A DNA stretch of 64,000 bases. Origin: Dendrophyllia cribrosa. Lineage: Eukaryota > Cnidaria > Anthozoa > Scleractinia > Dendrophylliidae. Position 1 is the stretch's first letter; every line of letters starts with the position of its first letter. The translations under genes and the position numbers were made by a program. Below the pieces are notes generated by a model. That model searched no databases and was not told the DNA's origin. It worked only from the letters and a program-made list of their open reading frames with translations. Below, piece after piece: positions 53,862-63,584 of this stretch. The stretch spans positions 24,673,434 through 24,737,433 of the forward strand of contig JAJLRJ010000007.1 of the NCBI GenBank assembly GCA_024195265.1, read 5' to 3'.

Positions 53862-56800
53862 AACCGTCTCGTGTCAAATTTTAGGCCTTTTATTATTATT
53901 ATAAACTTTATTTCACACAGAATTCAGAAAGTATACACTTATTTACACTGAAGCTGTGCCTAATAATATAATAATAACAGTTAATAAATAATAAGAAATA
54001 ATAAAATCTAAAATATACATAAGTAATTATATGATCAATATAAATCCTAAGAACCTAATACAATCTAAAGCCTAACCGTAATGTAACCAATAATTCTTAA
54101 CAAAACTTCTCACGGATTTCGAACATTTTACACTATCATTTAAATCATTAAAAAGTTTGGCAGCTGAAAACGAAAAACTTCTATGTCCAGATTTAGAGGA
54201 TATTTTACACAAATGGATATCAGAACATCTTCTAGTGTTATAATTATGTACTTCAGAATTAAGACAAAATAATCTCAGTAAGTAAGATGGGCAGAAACCA
54301 TTAAGGCAACGAAAAACAGTTAAACATTTATGAAAAGCCCACCTTTCAGTTAAAGGAATCCAACCAAGTTCATTAAATAAACTTTCAGAACTACTTTCCC
54401 TAACTTTTCTTTTAAGAATTAAACGCGCCCCACGTTTTTGGAGTTTCACAAGTCGTTCTAAATTAGTTTTATCAGCATTTGACCACACGACATCACAGTA
54501 TTCATATAATGGTTGAATTAAGGAACCATGAAGTTGCTTACAAACATCAATGTCGATGTATTTCCTAATTCTACTCAAAATACTGAGCCTACGAGAGGCT
54601 TTAGCTGCTATAGAATCAATATGATCATGCCAATTTAATCTAGCGTCCATGATTAGGCCCAAGTACTTAATTGAATCCTTGGCTTGAAGCAAAGTTCCTG
54701 ATAATGACAATAAGGGCTTGGAAGATCGTGCCAAGCGTAGACTAGTACCAAAAAGCATAACATTGGTTTTGGTACAATTAACTAGCAGTTTATTGACCGT
54801 GAACCACGAATTCAAGGCCTGAAGATCTTCTTGCAGAGTGTTTTCGATTATCTTCACATCTTTATTAGCATAAAACAGAGCTGTGTCATCAGCATACAGG
54901 ACGATTTTGCAGTGAGCTATACAAGACGGCAGATCATTAACATACAACGTAAATAGCAACGGTCCCAATACTGATCCCTGGGGTACACCTGAAGTCACAG
55001 ACAGGGAATCTGAAAGTTGACCATTTACTATAACAGATTGATGTCTGTTAGATAGGTAGTCAACAAACCACTCCAAAGCACGGCCTTTAATTCCGCAGCT
55101 AGCAAGTTTAGTTTTCAAGATAGAGTGATCAATTACATCGAACGCCTTACTTAAATCTAAGAAAACTCCACCGGTGAGAATTCCTTGATCCATGTTCTTT
55201 AAAATATAATCAGAAACATCAAGAAGACAGGTGCTTGTTGAATGACCAGGTTTGAAGCCTGATTGATGAGGCGAGAGTATCTGATTTTTGGACAGATGAT
55301 GGTAAATCTGTTGATGAACAGCACGTTCAAAGATTTTCATGACCACTGGCAGTACGGAAATAGGTCGGAAATTATTTGGATCAGATAAAGAACCACCTTT
55401 GTGAAGAGGGGTGACTGAGGCAAATTTCCAGGAATTAGGAACAGTAGCAGTTCGTAAGGATAAATTGAAGATATATGTAAGCGGAGAAGCAAGAATATCA
55501 GCACCAATTTTCAGGAATCTTGAATGGATGTCCTTAAGCCCTGAAGATTTCTTTACTTTCAGAGAGGAAAGTTCCTTACGCACAAAGTTGACAGTAATGT
55601 TTGTAAATTGAAAATCATGTATATTGTTGATTATATCTGTTGGGGAATTACCATTTGAAGACAAATCTTGAAATTGAAGATGGCCCATGAGACGCACTCT
55701 CACAGAAGTAAAGAATTTGTTAAGACTGTTTGCAATCCCACTATTATCATTAAAGTTTTGGTTATCCACTGTGATTTCTTGAACAGAGATTGAACTTTTT
55801 TTAGGAATAAGTTTCTTAATTGCTGACCATAATTTGGAGGTGTCTTGAGAGTTTTCAGTAAGCAAGGTGTTATAATACTCTTTTTTCGCTGTTTCAATTA
55901 GGCGAGTCACAAGGTTCCTAGAACGCTTGTAGGTAATCCAATCTTGTGCTATTTTGGATTTGACAGCTTTACGTTTGATGGTATTACGGGATTTGATGGC
56001 TTGACGAATTTCGTCGGACATCCAAGGTGGCTGTGAGCCGCGTACACGCATCTGACGAGAAGAAGCGTGCTTATTGCCAATATCCTTAATAAATTCTGAC
56101 ATGGCAAACCATGCGTCGTCAGGAGAGTCAAACAATGTTATCGTGTCCCAAGGCACGTTGCGAAGATCAGATTCAAAAGCAACGGGATCAAAGTTCTTAA
56201 AACTGCGAACATTAATAATCTTTGGTCTACTACGCGGCTGTTTACAGGATCTATTGCAAAAAATCATAAAATGGTCACTCAACGATAATTCAAGTACTCC
56301 AAATTCTGTGACTCGATGAGAGTTAGTAAATATCAGATCAATTACAGTAGATGAGTTCGGAGTAACATGTGTATCTTGCGAGATTAATTGCTGGAGACCA
56401 AGATCAACCATGAATTTCGTTAATTCTTTGCCTTTGGTTGAATTAATCGAACAATTAAAATCACCCAACAGGAACAACTCCAAATTAACATAGTCCGTAT
56501 CTTCCAAAAGTTTCAAGAATTTGGAATAAAAGTCTGTGGTATCAGGTGGTCGATAAACACTAGCGATAGCCAGAGGTCGTGATCGAGGGAGTTTCAAGAT
56601 ACAAATGACTAATTCAAGATCAGTATATTCTAATGGCAGAATAGAGCGCTCATAAACAAATCGTTCATGCATGAAGATAGCAGTCCCGCCTCCATTCCTG
56701 TTGCGATCTCGACGCTCAAGATTATAGTTGTTAATAGCCATTTCTTCGTTAGAAATTGAATCATCTAGCCACGTCTCTGACAATGTTATTATATCAGGTT

Positions 56801-57515
56801 TATTATCATGGGCAAACAGCCGAAGCTCTTCGATATTCTTCCAGAGACTTCTTATATTTAAATGAACCATTGATATACCTTTGATATGCTTCAATGAACT
56901 GTCCGTGATGGTGGAATCTTGATGTACAAACGAAGAGTTAGCGTTATTGAACGCACCAGAAGACGAATCTTGAAAATCTTGAAAAAAAGACTCGTCTAAA
57001 GGTGGTAATAAGCAATTGATACAAAACCAGTCAGCAGACGTAGAAGAACGATCAAGTGCAATCGAAGGATTCAAACACTTAAGATGAAATACACACGTGC
57101 AACCGGAACAACCAACTTGTTGTTGATTTCTTCTGATCGTAGTTCCACAAGTTGTACACTGTATACGGATTCTAGCAGGTCCAGGATTACAATGGATGTC
57201 GTTTGATAGTAGAAGAGTTGTAATGAGCAAGTATTTGTTTAAGGAAAGCCCATAGCTTGAAACAGCACGGTACATTCGAGCACTTCGCCTGTTCGTCTCG
57301 TAGCTAACACCAGAGAATTTAGCCAAAATTTCTTGACCCATAGACGCTTTAAACGGACAACTGGACGAAGTAGAGTTAAAAAGACCACCATGCATGTAGA
57401 TAAACTGGGTTTTGTTGTTAAAAGGAACACCAAGAAGGCGTACAAGACAAAAAATCTGGAGAGCAAACAAAACACCTCCCGCCGCCATGTTCACCAAACA
57501 CGGGTTCAATCTTTT
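53862..57515 (-). mobile_element. Full-length CR1/L2-type LINE inside a repeat copy
   Basis: The LINE spans about 53893 (3' end with ATAATAATAATA-type tail) to about 57514 (5' end). The left flank AGAGCATAACC...TTTTAGGCCTTTT is a diverged version of the terminal repeat at 22186-22220. The right flank CTCGCTCAGATTTGCC matches CTTGCTCAGATTTGTCC at 24183. So the LINE lies at the same T-run target as the one at 22217-24185. About 170 bases of AT-rich 3' UTR follow the stop codon. Confidence 0.82.
54072..57509 (-). CDS. LINE polyprotein: 2A-like, PHD finger, endonuclease, reverse transcriptase
   Basis: One uninterrupted frame of 1,145 residues. Residues 8-30 are hydrophobic (VLFALQIFCLVRLLGV) and could act as a signal. 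Residues 104-111 read DIHCNPGP, a 2A-like ribosome-skipping motif with H in place of the usual E, preceded by a typical hydrophobic KYLLITTLLLSN. Residues about 118-166 form a PHD-type finger (CTTCGTT, CSGCTCVFHLKC, WFCINC). An APE-like endonuclease at about 213-440 shows LNIRSLW, LSETWL, YRPPDT, LLGDFN and LSDHFMIF. The reverse transcriptase at about 640-910 shows FRPISVLP, FLDLSKAFDVIDH, SGVPQGSVLGP and LYADDTALF (active site near 54890). The C-terminus ends NYWLHYG. These are all the enzymes needed for target-primed retrotransposition, with no visible lesion. It is antisense to small shadow frames such as 55411-55611. Confidence 0.95.
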   Translation of the reverse strand: MNPCLVNMAAGGVLFALQIFCLVRLLGVPFNNKTQFIYMHGGLFNSTSSSCPFKASMGQEILAKFSGVSYETNRRSARMYRAVSSYGLSLNKYLLITTLLLSNDIHCNPGPARIRIQCTTCGTTIRRNQQQVGCSGCTCVFHLKCLNPSIALDRSSTSADWFCINCLLPPLDESFFQDFQDSSSGAFNNANSSFVHQDSTITDSSLKHIKGISMVHLNIRSLWKNIEELRLFAHDNKPDIITLSETWLDDSISNEEMAINNYNLERRDRNRNGGGTAIFMHERFVYERSILPLEYTDLELVICILKLPRSRPLAIASVYRPPDTTDFYSKFLKLLEDTDYVNLELFLLGDFNCSINSTKGKELTKFMVDLGLQQLISQDTHVTPNSSTVIDLIFTNSHRVTEFGVLELSLSDHFMIFCNRSCKQPRSRPKIINVRSFKNFDPVAFESDLRNVPWDTITLFDSPDDAWFAMSEFIKDIGNKHASSRQMRVRGSQPPWMSDEIRQAIKSRNTIKRKAVKSKIAQDWITYKRSRNLVTRLIETAKKEYYNTLLTENSQDTSKLWSAIKKLIPKKSSISVQEITVDNQNFNDNSGIANSLNKFFTSVRVRLMGHLQFQDLSSNGNSPTDIINNIHDFQFTNITVNFVRKELSSLKVKKSSGLKDIHSRFLKIGADILASPLTYIFNLSLRTATVPNSWKFASVTPLHKGGSLSDPNNFRPISVLPVVMKIFERAVHQQIYHHLSKNQILSPHQSGFKPGHSTSTCLLDVSDYILKNMDQGILTGGVFLDLSKAFDVIDHSILKTKLASCGIKGRALEWFVDYLSNRHQSVIVNGQLSDSLSVTSGVPQGSVLGPLLFTLYVNDLPSCIAHCKIVLYADDTALFYANKDVKIIENTLQEDLQALNSWFTVNKLLVNCTKTNVMLFGTSLRLARSSKPLLSLSGTLLQAKDSIKYLGLIMDARLNWHDHIDSIAAKASRRLSILSRIRKYIDIDVCKQLHGSLIQPLYEYCDVVWSNADKTNLERLVKLQKRGARLILKRKVRESSSESLFNELGWIPLTERWAFHKCLTVFRCLNGFCPSYLLRLFCLNSEVHNYNTRRCSDIHLCKISSKSGHRSFSFSAAKLFNDLNDSVKCSKSVRSFVKNYWLHYG

Positions 57516-58481
57516 CTCGCTCAGATTTGCCTCATTTTTTGCATATAAAGTACAAATTAATTACAAAACATTGTTCAGAATGTTTTGTTGCTTTTTCCGA
57601 CATTTTTGAGAAATTACCTATGCAAAAATGATAACTCTGTCTTTTCCCGCTCGATAAAACAAATACTAAAGTTTACCCAAATTTCTCGATCTTATGCTGA
57701 TTTTTCACTTCAGATGGCCAAGTTTGGGCCTGTCCCGCTAAATCCTGCTCAAGAAAAAAAAAACAGAAAAACAAACAACAACAAATCCCAATCTGAAGTT
57801 CATTCCCTTACGGACCTCCTAGGAAACACTCCCGGTTCTCCGCTGCCAGCTCATAGCCTTTGCTTGCCTTGCCCAATTTTGGCCGGCCAGCAAGAACTCA
57901 CTTCGAGCTGCCCAAAGCTGTATTTCAAGTGCCTGACCTATCTGCCACTGTCGCAAAGTATGTCGGGAAATTCTATGGCAATTCCGAAATGGTGGCGAAT
58001 AGGCCACAACTCACAATGCTGCCCCTTTTCTGATCCGAAATGATTGCGGACTTTCATACTTGTCCACCAAGGTCCATTTTTTGCCACAAGCGCTAAATGG
58101 CACTTTAGACACAAGGTACAACAAGAAACACCGCTCGTTTCTTTGAGAGGTGCAAGAGACTTAAGGATGTCCGGACTTCGTGATGTCCTTCCATCGCCGA
58201 GCGGGCCTTAAACATGGCTTAAACCAGCGCTGAACCACTCAGTTGTTCACTGTTCAGCCATGTTGTCACAACTGAGTGGCGAATGCCATCGATAAGTCCT
58301 CCTTAAATAATGTTATGTTCGTTCAGGTCGTTGCCGCGGGTCAGGAGGATTGCGGTTGCATATTCTCACGGCCAATCTGCTTTTAGTAATGGCCTCGTTA
58401 AACTTCTAGCTGCAGTTTTGGAAGGAACTACGATCAGATGGTACAGTCAAAGCACTACAGGACCAGAACTTTGCTTTTTCA
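57516..58481 (+). repeat. Repeat copy B, promoter-like region ending in an exon-like block
   Basis: Its start (CTCGCTCAGATTTGCC) matches 24183 onward, and from about 57880 it closely follows 24660-25302. It ends at CTTTGCTTTTTCAG/GTAGTT (58481/58482), precisely where similarity with copy A stops. One frame of the last block reads DGTVKALQDQNFAFS. Another, open for over 50 codons, reads RRIAVAYSHGQSAFSNGLVK, then LLAAVLEGTTIRWYSQSTTG. Copy A has lost the SINE-free spacing because of its SINE insertion. A right terminal repeat like the one at 25396-25466 was not found here. Confidence 0.6.
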
Positions 58482-59364
58482 GGTAGTTTATTTTAGTTAG
58501 TTTTTTATTTACATGCATTATTTCTCTAAAACGATGGAAAAACTAGCATAAAAATATTCTGAACCATGTTTTGCAGAGGTCACATGCCAAAAATGAGGCA
58601 AACCATAGCGAGAAAAACAAAAGGCATAAAATTTGACATAGAATGGTATGCTCCGACCCTTGTTTTGGAATTTTCCACTTTGCATAGTATTCCAATTGAC
58701 CCTTCAATTATAAATTCGAGCAACTTGTTTAATTCCTTCCTACGCTCCCATATGATCCTAAAGTCTCCACCCCAGGACAAATTAATGCTGGTGTCAAATT
58801 ACTCCTGATTATCTCAGGGGGATGTTGAAGTTTCAATTTCATTGCTACATAACTCATTATATTTTAAGTGTAAAAAATCGAAAGAACATTTGCCAAGTTT
58901 TTGCATGTATTGCAGATTTGATCTTCTGACAATGGTTTGTTTTTAAGGCAAAATCAAAAATTATCCCACTATAGCAAATTGCCAATTGTTTTTTTCTACC
59001 GGCAGTTTGCTGTTACCATCCTAGAGTGGCAAAAAGTAAAATAATATGGCCAATTGTTTTAGAACACAAAGTGCATGCAAAAACAACCTGCATAATTTAG
59101 AGTATTTTCTTTTTTCCTAAAACAGTCACTTGTTCCCACCTTAATCATTAAATCCTTCAATTCTAAATATGCATATAAGTCTATAGTGTTTTATAATTAC
59201 TATTACATAAACATTAGGTGTTTCAGTTTTAAGTGAAGCATTTTTTATTACATAGGAACTGGCAAATCCACTGTATATAAATACATGTTGGAGGTTTTAA
59301 ACAAAGTGCGGCACAATTTGGAAGAACAAGAAATGGAGGTCAAGCAATGGTTACTCAGTGATTA
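58389..59364 (+). pseudogene. P-loop protein fragment, Walker A formed across an intron
   Basis: If the donor at 58481/58482 is joined to the acceptor TTATTACATAG before 59255, the reading becomes QNFAFS + GTGKSTVYKYMLEVLNKV, then RHNLEEQEMEVKQWLLSD and a TAG. The phases agree (TCA G / GA ACT), and the product has a canonical Walker A, GTGKST. Pif1-like and other P-loop helicases start with such a motif about 15 residues after an xxLxGQNxFxxG block. The upstream frame is interrupted by a TAG (in MASLNF), and the downstream one stops after 37 codons, so it is a relic or an alternatively framed gene. The competing first-exon frame (AYSHGQ) would not give Walker A after splicing. Confidence 0.4.
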
Positions 59365-61216
59365 GACGTTTGAAAAGCTTGGGAAAATAATGTCTCAAAA
59401 TGATTGCAAAATGTTGGGCCTGTACCATGAACTAACCAACTGGTTGTCCCAAGTCAATCTGTATAGTGGGAATAAGGGACTTCTAGACACAGATTCACAA
59501 AGGTGTTAGAATTGGTTAGTGCCACTGCCTGGTCTAGGCAAACTGGTAAGCTAGTTTAGTCTCATTCCAATTTCAAAGATATCACACATACAAGTATGCC
59601 GAATTAAGCAAGACATTTGGAGAGCCCGCTTTTTCATTCCCATTTCTCTGTGATGTCAAACTGCAGCCAATAGCATAGAAAATTGCACGAAGAACACGTC
59701 CAAAGTTTTTGTTGCTTTTCGCGTGATTTTCAATACTCGTTTTAATAATTTCAACCTGTGAGGTATGTTTGAGTCTTTGATGTCACTTTCTCCCATTCGC
59801 AACCAAGCCTTGGAACAAGGTTGATTAATGGCGGCCGTAAATTCTCGGAAATAAATGTTAAAATAAAATGACTTCTGATGTTCGTAATGAATTGAAATTT
59901 GGCAAGATGAGTAAGAAAGTTTAATTGTACACGAAAATGTAAAAAAATGAAAATCAAAAATTTGATCACAGGGGCACTTTAAATAAAGACTTTTTGTTTT
60001 GTTTTTTGTTGTAGCTGAGAATGCATTTTCATGAAACTATAATTGTTAATAGTTGTCACTGTTAAAATATGATTTTACCACCAATATCTTGAATGACAAA
60101 AGTAATCCAAATGTCATATTGCGTATTTTTTACAATTTCAACACTAAATCTGACTCTTTACGTTGAAAAGGGCATAACATTTTCTTGTCAATAGCATTTA
60201 ACATTCATTTCCTCGGTGGCAGGCAATACAAACTTCAACATGCCACCAACATGCTTGACACTTTGTGGCGTGACACAGCCATCCACTGCAATTCCTCTGA
60301 TCAAAAAACTATTATTTATGGTGATTCCTTGGCGTGGCCAGTCCCAGAAAGTCGGAGAGAGTCCATTCCTTTATCAGGGCTGCGCGTGATGCAGATTGTA
60401 ACATGTTTTCATTACTTCTTTGTCATAACCCAGCCACTACCTCACCAAAAGGAAGCCACTGCTGTAGGGCATTATGTGCACAGTGATACCCTCTTCAAAT
60501 ATGTAGCAGTATCTGTGGTGTTGTCATGGTGATGGCTGTCATTGCTTGCCAAAACCCTCTCCTTTTTGAGCAGCTGTCAAGTATTTACAAAATAAACCCC
60601 ACCAAAGAGCCATCATTTTTTATTAAAAATCCTTCAAGGTTTAGTAGCTATCTTTGCAGACTTGTTATTAGTTTGTTTGTAGCCCTACTCCCTGGGACAG
60701 TTAACTTGAGAAAGAGATAGGTCACGTCGGAGAAATAGATATCACTCAATGGCACGGTATATGGCAAGCAGAGCATTGAGTTCCTTGCGTTTCGTTCTTG
60801 CGACTGACCTGCACACGTCCTCGAGCACTCGCACTGCTCTGCTCGAATTTCGTTGAGCCCACAATGATGGGCTGTGGCTGTGAACTTTAGTCTCGCTGAG
60901 TCCTCTTAAGGGGCCTTGGAGGGTTTCAACGAACAGCGAAAGTCAAAATGAATTTTTTTCCTCCGAAAATCCATTTGGGTGATTCTGGAGACAACCATCC
61001 TAATGGCCGATAGTAGTAACGCTAATACCACGTAAAGAAAAGTATTTTTGTCTTCATTGGAACCTGAGAAGACATGATATGCGTTGAATACTGCACTTTG
61101 TTCCTTTGGCCTTGCACTTGGAGTTCTGCAACTGAAATTGCTAGCAGACTGTCCTTTCTTGAAGTCTAATTATTTTAAAGCAATGGTGTTTTTAATCAAC
61201 TTGTTCCAGTTAAGTA
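59365..61216. other. No clear gene; possible exon pieces
   Basis: The frame 60185-60532 contains QYKLQHATNMLDTLWRDTAI and YGDSLAWPVPESRRES after a CGGTGGCAG acceptor-like site. It reads like coding sequence but is not recognised. 60526-60720 is a motif-free frame. The rest is AT-rich. Confidence 0.35.
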
Positions 61217-61618
61217 ATGGCAGTAGGCCGGAAAGTTCGCATGAATCCACCTAAAATCCCAGATAGCGGCACTAGAAGACCAGCTCTCTTCAGTGGCGAA
61301 AGAGATAATATCCTTGAGAAGCCAAATGAGACGCCAGCAGCCTTCATCATTGGATTCTCATCCGACTCTGCCATGCACTCCAAACCCACCAAATCGGAAA
61401 CGACCGTGGATGAAGCAAGAAATCAATGCGGATCCAGACCTCTTGCCTGCCACAAAAAGGAAAAAGATCAAAGAGACAGCAATGGCTTGATGAACCAAGT
61501 GAACGATTTGTGCAAAAGAAATGAAGAAACCCTTGGTATCATGCTAAGAGAATGCTGTTGCTTGGCCAGAAATGAAAGTCTTGGCACCGGAGAGACCACA
61601 CCTTCAATTCGATGGTAG
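61217..61618 (+). CDS. Unidentified hydrophilic ORF, possibly frameshifted
   Basis: A 133-residue frame begins with MAVGRKVRMNPPKIPDSGTR and ends LCKRNEETLGIMLRECCCLA and a TAG. An overlapping frame (61293-61490) carries an NLS-like PATKRKKIKE, which also looks coding, so the real product may use both frames with an indel between. Charged, no transmembrane segment, no known domain. Possibly an exon of the same locus as the methylase-like exons 2.4 kb downstream, but no link is proven. Confidence 0.3.
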   Translation: MAVGRKVRMNPPKIPDSGTRRPALFSGERDNILEKPNETPAAFIIGFSSDSAMHSKPTKSETTVDEARNQCGSRPLACHKKEKDQRDSNGLMNQVNDLCKRNEETLGIMLRECCCLARNESLGTGETTPSIRW

Positions 61619-63121
61619 AAGACAAGGGCGTCCGAGTTGCATTTTCGAGGCTGGTATTTGAGGAAGTATGGGAGAAGTGAATGGAGGAAATGAGAGTACA
61701 TTGTATTATTATCTGTTAAATCAGGTCGTTTTACATGTTCGAAACTCTGTTGTATAACAGACAAGTAAAAAAAGAAAATTATATTTTAGACCCTTGCTAT
61801 AATCGACCCATACATGATCAAGGGTTTGAGGACTAAGGGCCATAACTGTTAAACTAAATATATTAATTTTAAGATTATTTAATAAGCAATTCTGCAGCTA
61901 ACATGAGGTATCAAGAACAAGATGATCATTACTCGTTGGAGCACATGAGTTGTAAATCCAGCTCTGACTTTTTACTCATGCGCAAAGCGGCATGAGGTAA
62001 AATTCTGGCTTTGTTTTTCTTCGTCGTTTTTTTTTGGTCACACATTTGTGCATGCAAATTTATGCACGCATATATTATTACTAACCAGGTCGTCAGGTTA
62101 CATACAAATTCTACAAAAATGGCTGCCGCGCTCGGCATGTGCTTGGTTTTCAAAACTATAGTTTTGTCTTATCGGAGTAATAACACACATTAAAATATTC
62201 AAAGTGGAAAGAAAAGGCATTAAAGAATACTCAGAAGCCACTGTAGTGAAGAAAAAGAAGAGCTTAAGCGATGAAATCTTGCTTCGAGGAACTTCATACA
62301 TTTTTCTCAATGCGGGGCTGTTTCTTTAGAAGAAGCAAAGTTTTAAAGAATTCAATCAGCCGAGTCAAGCCGAGGTACTTTACCGTAAAACAAGTTAGAT
62401 TTTACGATGGGAAGTTATGTTGATATCAATTTGTGATTGACTTTTTGTTTGTGTTCTCGTTAGTTTTGGAGTAATGCTTATAAAACATACTCAAATTCAG
62501 TCATAATAATAACATATGTAAACAAAACAAGACCTAAATTCATAGTTCTAACTTCACACGCGTCGCCTCGCTAAAATTAAAAAATAGCTGGTCGTTTACT
62601 GATTTCATTGCTTTTAAAAGTAGTCTTTTCAAATGCAACGGAAAGAAGTCATGGTTTGGGAAATAAAAGTATGTGTATTTCATCGGGAATCAATAAACTA
62701 AATATTCAAAACGAGTACAGTTGTGCAATCTTATATTACAGACGGTCGCGTAATACTGTTTTTGAGAATTGCTAAAATTGAAAAATAGCCCAGTCGTTTA
62801 CTGATTTCATTGCTTTTAAAAGTAGTCTTTTAAAATGTAACAGTAGATATTCACTGCAAGTACGGAAAACGTGTCTTGACGTGTTCTTGAGTGTGTCACG
62901 CAAAATTCGTTGAGGGGGAAGGGGTGCGTGACTCATTTAAAATAAACCATAAAACTTTCTTATGCAAGCGCATGAGTACAGGCTAACAGTGTAGCCTTTT
63001 TTCTTCTTTTTTTCGTGTCACATTAGCGCATGCAAATTTATGCACGCATATTTAAGTTTATGTCAACAACTAAATGCGGACGAAGAAGAAATTAAGAAAT
63101 TTCTTCTTTCCCTGCATGCAG
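61619..63121. other. No recognisable gene; inverted and direct short repeats
   Basis: Two similar phrases (GCATGCAAATTTATGCACGC at 62050 and 63034, each with a T-rich flank to the left) and a repeated block (TAGCTGGTCGTTTACTGATT near 62587, TAGCCCAGTCGTTTACTG near 62787, each followed by TCATTGCTTTTAAAAGTAGT) show local duplication. No gene supported. Confidence 0.4.
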
Positions 63122-63261
63122 GCAATGTGGACTCCAAACAGATACAATTGTTGTTCCAGATGCAGACACTTGTGCCAAAATAAAGTGTCTTGACCACATC
63201 AACAACCAATTTGTGTGCATCCAGAGTGCCTTCTGGTATGACTCAAGGGCAAAGAAATAGT
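63122..63261 (+). CDS. Possible exon upstream of methylase-like domain
   Basis: After the acceptor TTTCCCTGCATGCAG the sequence reads QCGLQTDTIVVPDADTCAKI, then CLDHINNQFVCIQSAFWYDS and a TAG at 63259-63261. Composition is protein-like with several Cys. The ending phase does not obviously fit the exon starting at 63585, so it may be a terminal exon or belong to a decayed copy. Opposite-strand frame 63092-63421 is less coding-like. Confidence 0.3.
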
Positions 63262-63584
63262 TCCTTTGTTTGCTTTGTTTTGCGTTTAACCTATTATTCC
63301 TTTTCCCAATCATGGTAGTTGGAACAAGTGAAGTGAACAAATGGGTGCTTGTGTAATATGCAGCATGTACCAAACAATAATTTTGGAGATGACTGTTCAT
63401 CAAAAACTTTGTTTTAACCATTTGTTAAGCTAAGCTGTACAAACAGGACATTACCCAAGAGACTTGAGTAACTAAAAAAATGATATACTAATAAAGAACA
63501 TCTCGCAATACAAATAAGTAGCCAGACATCTATATCAAACGGTTTGATTGTTTTTTGATTGTTTTAATTACTTTACTTTTTTAG

